From Micromonospora rubida (lineage in GTDB: Bacteria > Actinomycetota > Actinomycetes > Mycobacteriales > Micromonosporaceae): a stretch of DNA of 64,000 bases. The DNA is taken from positions 62,001 to 126,000 of the forward strand of contig NZ_JAAALO010000010.1 in the NCBI RefSeq assembly GCF_009908295.1. The letters run 5' to 3'. Of the stretch, positions 62,380 through 64,000 are shown piece after piece (positions within the stretch are counted from its first letter, which is position 1; every line of letters begins with the position of its first letter). Both the position numbers and the translations under genes were made by a program. The notes under the pieces were generated by a model. The model saw only the letters and a program-made list of their open reading frames with translations. It made no database searches and was not told the DNA's origin.

Positions 62380-62528
62380 GCCGTCCACCCGTCGGCCGGG
62401 CCGGGCGTCACGGGGCGTCATGGAACGCGGCCGGCGGGGGCGGGGCGTCACAAGTGCGGCGGGCGGCGACATCGCTGATCGGCCGGGCCACGCCCAGCAC
62501 GCCGGGGCCCGAGCCGCGAAACAGCAGA

Positions 62529-62560
62529 CGGGCCGGTCGCCCGAAGGCGGCCGGCCCGTC
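62529..62560. terminator. Bidirectional hairpin between convergent genes
   Basis: ACGGGCCGG and CCGGCCCGT with inner CGCC/GGCG, between the isomerase gene and the YtxH-like gene. Confidence 0.8.
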
Positions 62561-62581
62561 GTCGTACGGTCTGTCAGTCGA

Positions 62582-62977
62582 TCAGAGCGCGCTGCCGTTG
62601 GTCCCCGTGCCGGACGGCTTGGGGCGGGCGGCGGTGCTCGGGGTCGGCCCCGCCGGGGCGGTGCCGGACGAGCTGTTGCCCGCCTTGGCGCCGACCGTGG
62701 ACGGCGTGCCGGCGTAGGGCTTGTCGGCGGCGGTCAGGTCCTGCGTGCCGTTGCCGTTGAGCTTCTCACCCAGCTTGGACTGGCTGAGCTTGTCCTTGCC
62801 CTCGCTGTAGAGCCGGTTGGCCTGGGCCTGTGCGACCCCGGCCGCCTCCTGGACGGTCGGGTGGTCGAGCACCTTGCGGCCCCGGACGACGAGCTCCTCG
62901 TACTTCTCCCGACCGGCACGGGCGCCCAGGACGAATCCCGCAGCCAGCCCGCCAAGAAACATCATCTTTCCGCGCAT
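62582..62977 (-). CDS. YtxH-like small membrane-associated protein
   Basis: A 131-residue protein. GKMMFLGGLAAGFVLGARAGREKYEEL is the typical YtxH-type glycine-rich hydrophobic start followed by a helical segment (VQEAAGVAQAQANRLYSEGKDKLSQ). The C-terminal 60 residues are Ser/Thr/Pro/Gly-rich and disordered. A general stress role is suggested for such proteins but is unproven. GGAAGGAG precedes the ATG at 62977. Confidence 0.8.
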   Translation of the reverse strand: MRGKMMFLGGLAAGFVLGARAGREKYEELVVRGRKVLDHPTVQEAAGVAQAQANRLYSEGKDKLSQSKLGEKLNGNGTQDLTAADKPYAGTPSTVGAKAGNSSSGTAPAGPTPSTAARPKPSGTGTNGSAL

Positions 62978-63255
62978 GGCGGCTCCTTCCGTACCTGACG
63001 CGCCATCGTCTCCCCGGGGCGGACCCCGTGGCGATCATCTCGCGCCTGTCTTCTCTGTCGACAGCTAACTACCCATCCTCCTCCGTGCTCATACCTGCTT
63101 GTGCCAGGATGGCGAATTGTCTGGTTGCGGGGTGTCGCCGCAGGCTCCCGCCCGCTCGGGCCGGTCCGGTAACCCCCTGGACCAAACCCCCCGTGAGTCC
63201 TGTATTCTTGTGCCGTCGCCGGGCACCGGAAGGTTCAGGGCCAGGCGGCAAGCGG

Positions 63256-63328
63256 TCCCCCGTAGCTCAATTGGCAGAGCAGCCGGCTGTTAACCGGCAG
63301 GTTTTTGGTTCGAGTCCAAACGGGGGAG
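63256..63328 (+). tRNA. tRNA-Asn (anticodon GTT)
   Basis: A 73-base cloverleaf: acceptor TCCCCCG with CGGGGGA, anticodon stem GCCGG/CCGGC with loop CTGTTAA (anticodon GTT), T-arm TTTGG-TTCGAGT-CCAAA. Discriminator G, and CCA is encoded (63329-63331). A hairpin follows. Confidence 0.97.
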
Positions 63329-63343
63329 CCAAGTTCAACACCA

Positions 63344-63370
63344 GCGCCCGCCGGCTTCGCCGGCGGGCGC
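63344..63370 (+). terminator. Terminator hairpin after tRNA-Asn
   Basis: Perfect 12-base arms GCGCCCGCCGGC / GCCGGCGGGCGC with loop TTC. Confidence 0.8.
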
Positions 63371-63585
63371 CTCCGTCTCCCCCGCCCCACCCCCGTCCTG
63401 GGCGGTGATGGGGCGGTCTTCGGCGGAGTTGCGCGCCATCGGATCGGCCCCCTCGTGCGGGCTGCGGGCTGTTATCCTCGCGTAGCCCATCGTGCTGGAT
63501 CATTGATGGTCCGTCCGGTTGGCGGATGGCGCTGTTTCGCGGTGGCCGGTGATCCACCGCACGGGTTACGATCCGGCGCGGTAGC

Positions 63586-63659
63586 GGGGCGGTAGCTCAG
63601 CGGGTTAGAGCAGTCGACTCATAATCGATCGGTCACGGGTTCGAGCCCCGTCCGCCCCA
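63586..63659 (+). tRNA. tRNA with anticodon CAT (Ile2 or elongator Met)
   Basis: Seventy-four bases: acceptor GGGGCGG with CCGCCCC, anticodon stem GTCGA/TCGAT with loop CTCATAA (anticodon CAT), T-arm ACGGG-TTCGAGC-CCCGT, discriminator A. CCA is not encoded (ACCG follows). It is not an initiator tRNA, since the first pair G1-C72 is matched. Whether C34 is modified to lysidine (Ile2, reads AUA) or the tRNA is elongator Met cannot be settled by eye. Confidence 0.92.
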
Positions 63660-63719
63660 CCGACAGAGCCTGAGCTGGGAAAACGTTGAACTGATCGGGC
63701 GGTACACGAACCGCGTCGC

Positions 63720-64000
63720 TCACCCGCCGTCGAGTTGCTCGCGTACCGGAGCGGCGATGCGGGCGAGCGCGACACCGAGTTGGCGTTGCTGAGCAGCGCT
63801 GAGTGGTTCGAACACCAGTCGCCTGACCTGTTCGACGTGAGCCGGGGCGCTGTCCTCGACCTTCTGCAGACCGGCGTCAGTCAGGGTCGCGAGGGTGTAT
63901 CGGCCGTTGTCCGGGTCCGGGTACCGGGTGACCCACCCCTGCCGCTCGAAACGGACCATCAGCTTGGACAGCCGGGGCTGGGTGCTGTTGCACTGCGCGG
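63720..64000 (-). CDS. MarR-family transcriptional regulator (5' truncated)
   Basis: The last 93 residues of a MarR-type winged-helix protein. CNSTQPRLSKLMVRFERQGWV is the recognition helix and wing start, then DPDNGRYTLATLTDAGLQKVE, with the dimerisation helix to the C-terminus (EQLDGG). The gene's start is beyond the window's right edge. Ligand and targets are unknown. It converges with the CAT-anticodon tRNA. Confidence 0.9.
   Translation of the reverse strand, partial: AQCNSTQPRLSKLMVRFERQGWVTRYPDPDNGRYTLATLTDAGLQKVEDSAPAHVEQVRRLVFEPLSAAQQRQLGVALARIAAPVREQLDGG

Overview
The window is chromosomal DNA of a high-GC actinobacterium, most likely a Micromonospora or a close Micromonosporaceae relative. 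The reasons are codon third positions that are almost all G or C, many GTG and some TTG starts, actinobacterial gene blocks (hemW-hrcA-dnaJ2-rsmE; phoH-ybeY-corC-like-cdd-like-era then recO-uppS; znuACB-smtB-zur), and many apparently leaderless promoters (TANNNT six or seven bases before the start codon). The genus is inference. I see no insertion sequence, prophage, integrase, CRISPR array or rRNA.

Layout. 1-4.4 kb: heat-shock block, with the end of hemW, a CIRCE operator, hrcA, dnaJ2 and rsmE. 4.5-7.1 kb: SDR oxidoreductase, HIT protein, serine hydrolase. 7.2-15.8 kb: RNA and ribosome maintenance and cell-wall genes, interrupted by an acyltransferase-3 and a DUF4097-type lipoprotein gene. 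15.9-18.1 kb: gnd and a small low-complexity gene. 18.3-21.5 kb: thiamine-type ECF transporter ykoEDC read leftwards under a TPP riboswitch. 21.7-24.8 kb: alpha/beta hydrolase, AAC(3)-family acetyltransferase, SIS protein, DUF6328-like membrane protein. 24.9-27.8 kb: acyl-CoA dehydrogenase and two small membrane-protein genes. 27.9-31.2 kb: zinc uptake (znuACB) with two zinc sensors, SmtB and Zur. 31.3-35.3 kb: small proteins, glyS, dusB. 35.4-39.5 kb: secreted C39-like peptidase and ppdK. 39.6-48.8 kb: Roadblock-type protein, VOC protein, dgt, an iron-regulated siderophore-interacting protein, a secreted PLD-like protein, dnaG and a BrkB/YihY protein.

48.9-62.4 kb is the most distinctive part. 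A ROK regulator leads a sugar ABC importer (ATPase, permease, Tat lipoprotein receptor) and a Gfo/Idh dehydrogenase. Two very large secreted proteins follow (a PQQ-type sugar dehydrogenase with PKD, CBM6 and ricin domains, and a ThuA/3-keto-disaccharide-hydrolase protein with CBM6 and ricin domains), then a sugar isomerase/epimerase-type TIM barrel. I infer a pathway that oxidises, cleaves, imports and processes a glycoside or polysaccharide, perhaps by 3-keto chemistry. The two ricin modules are almost identical in DNA (374 bp, three differences), so they were recently copied or homogenised.

62.5-64 kb: a YtxH-like small protein, tRNA-Asn(GTT), a tRNA with anticodon CAT, and a truncated MarR regulator.

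A recurring feature is a set of long, comparatively AT-rich inverted repeats between genes. Two of them (20655-20716 and 36351-36422) share almost the same stem around an 18-base loop of different sequence, so they form a dispersed repeat family.
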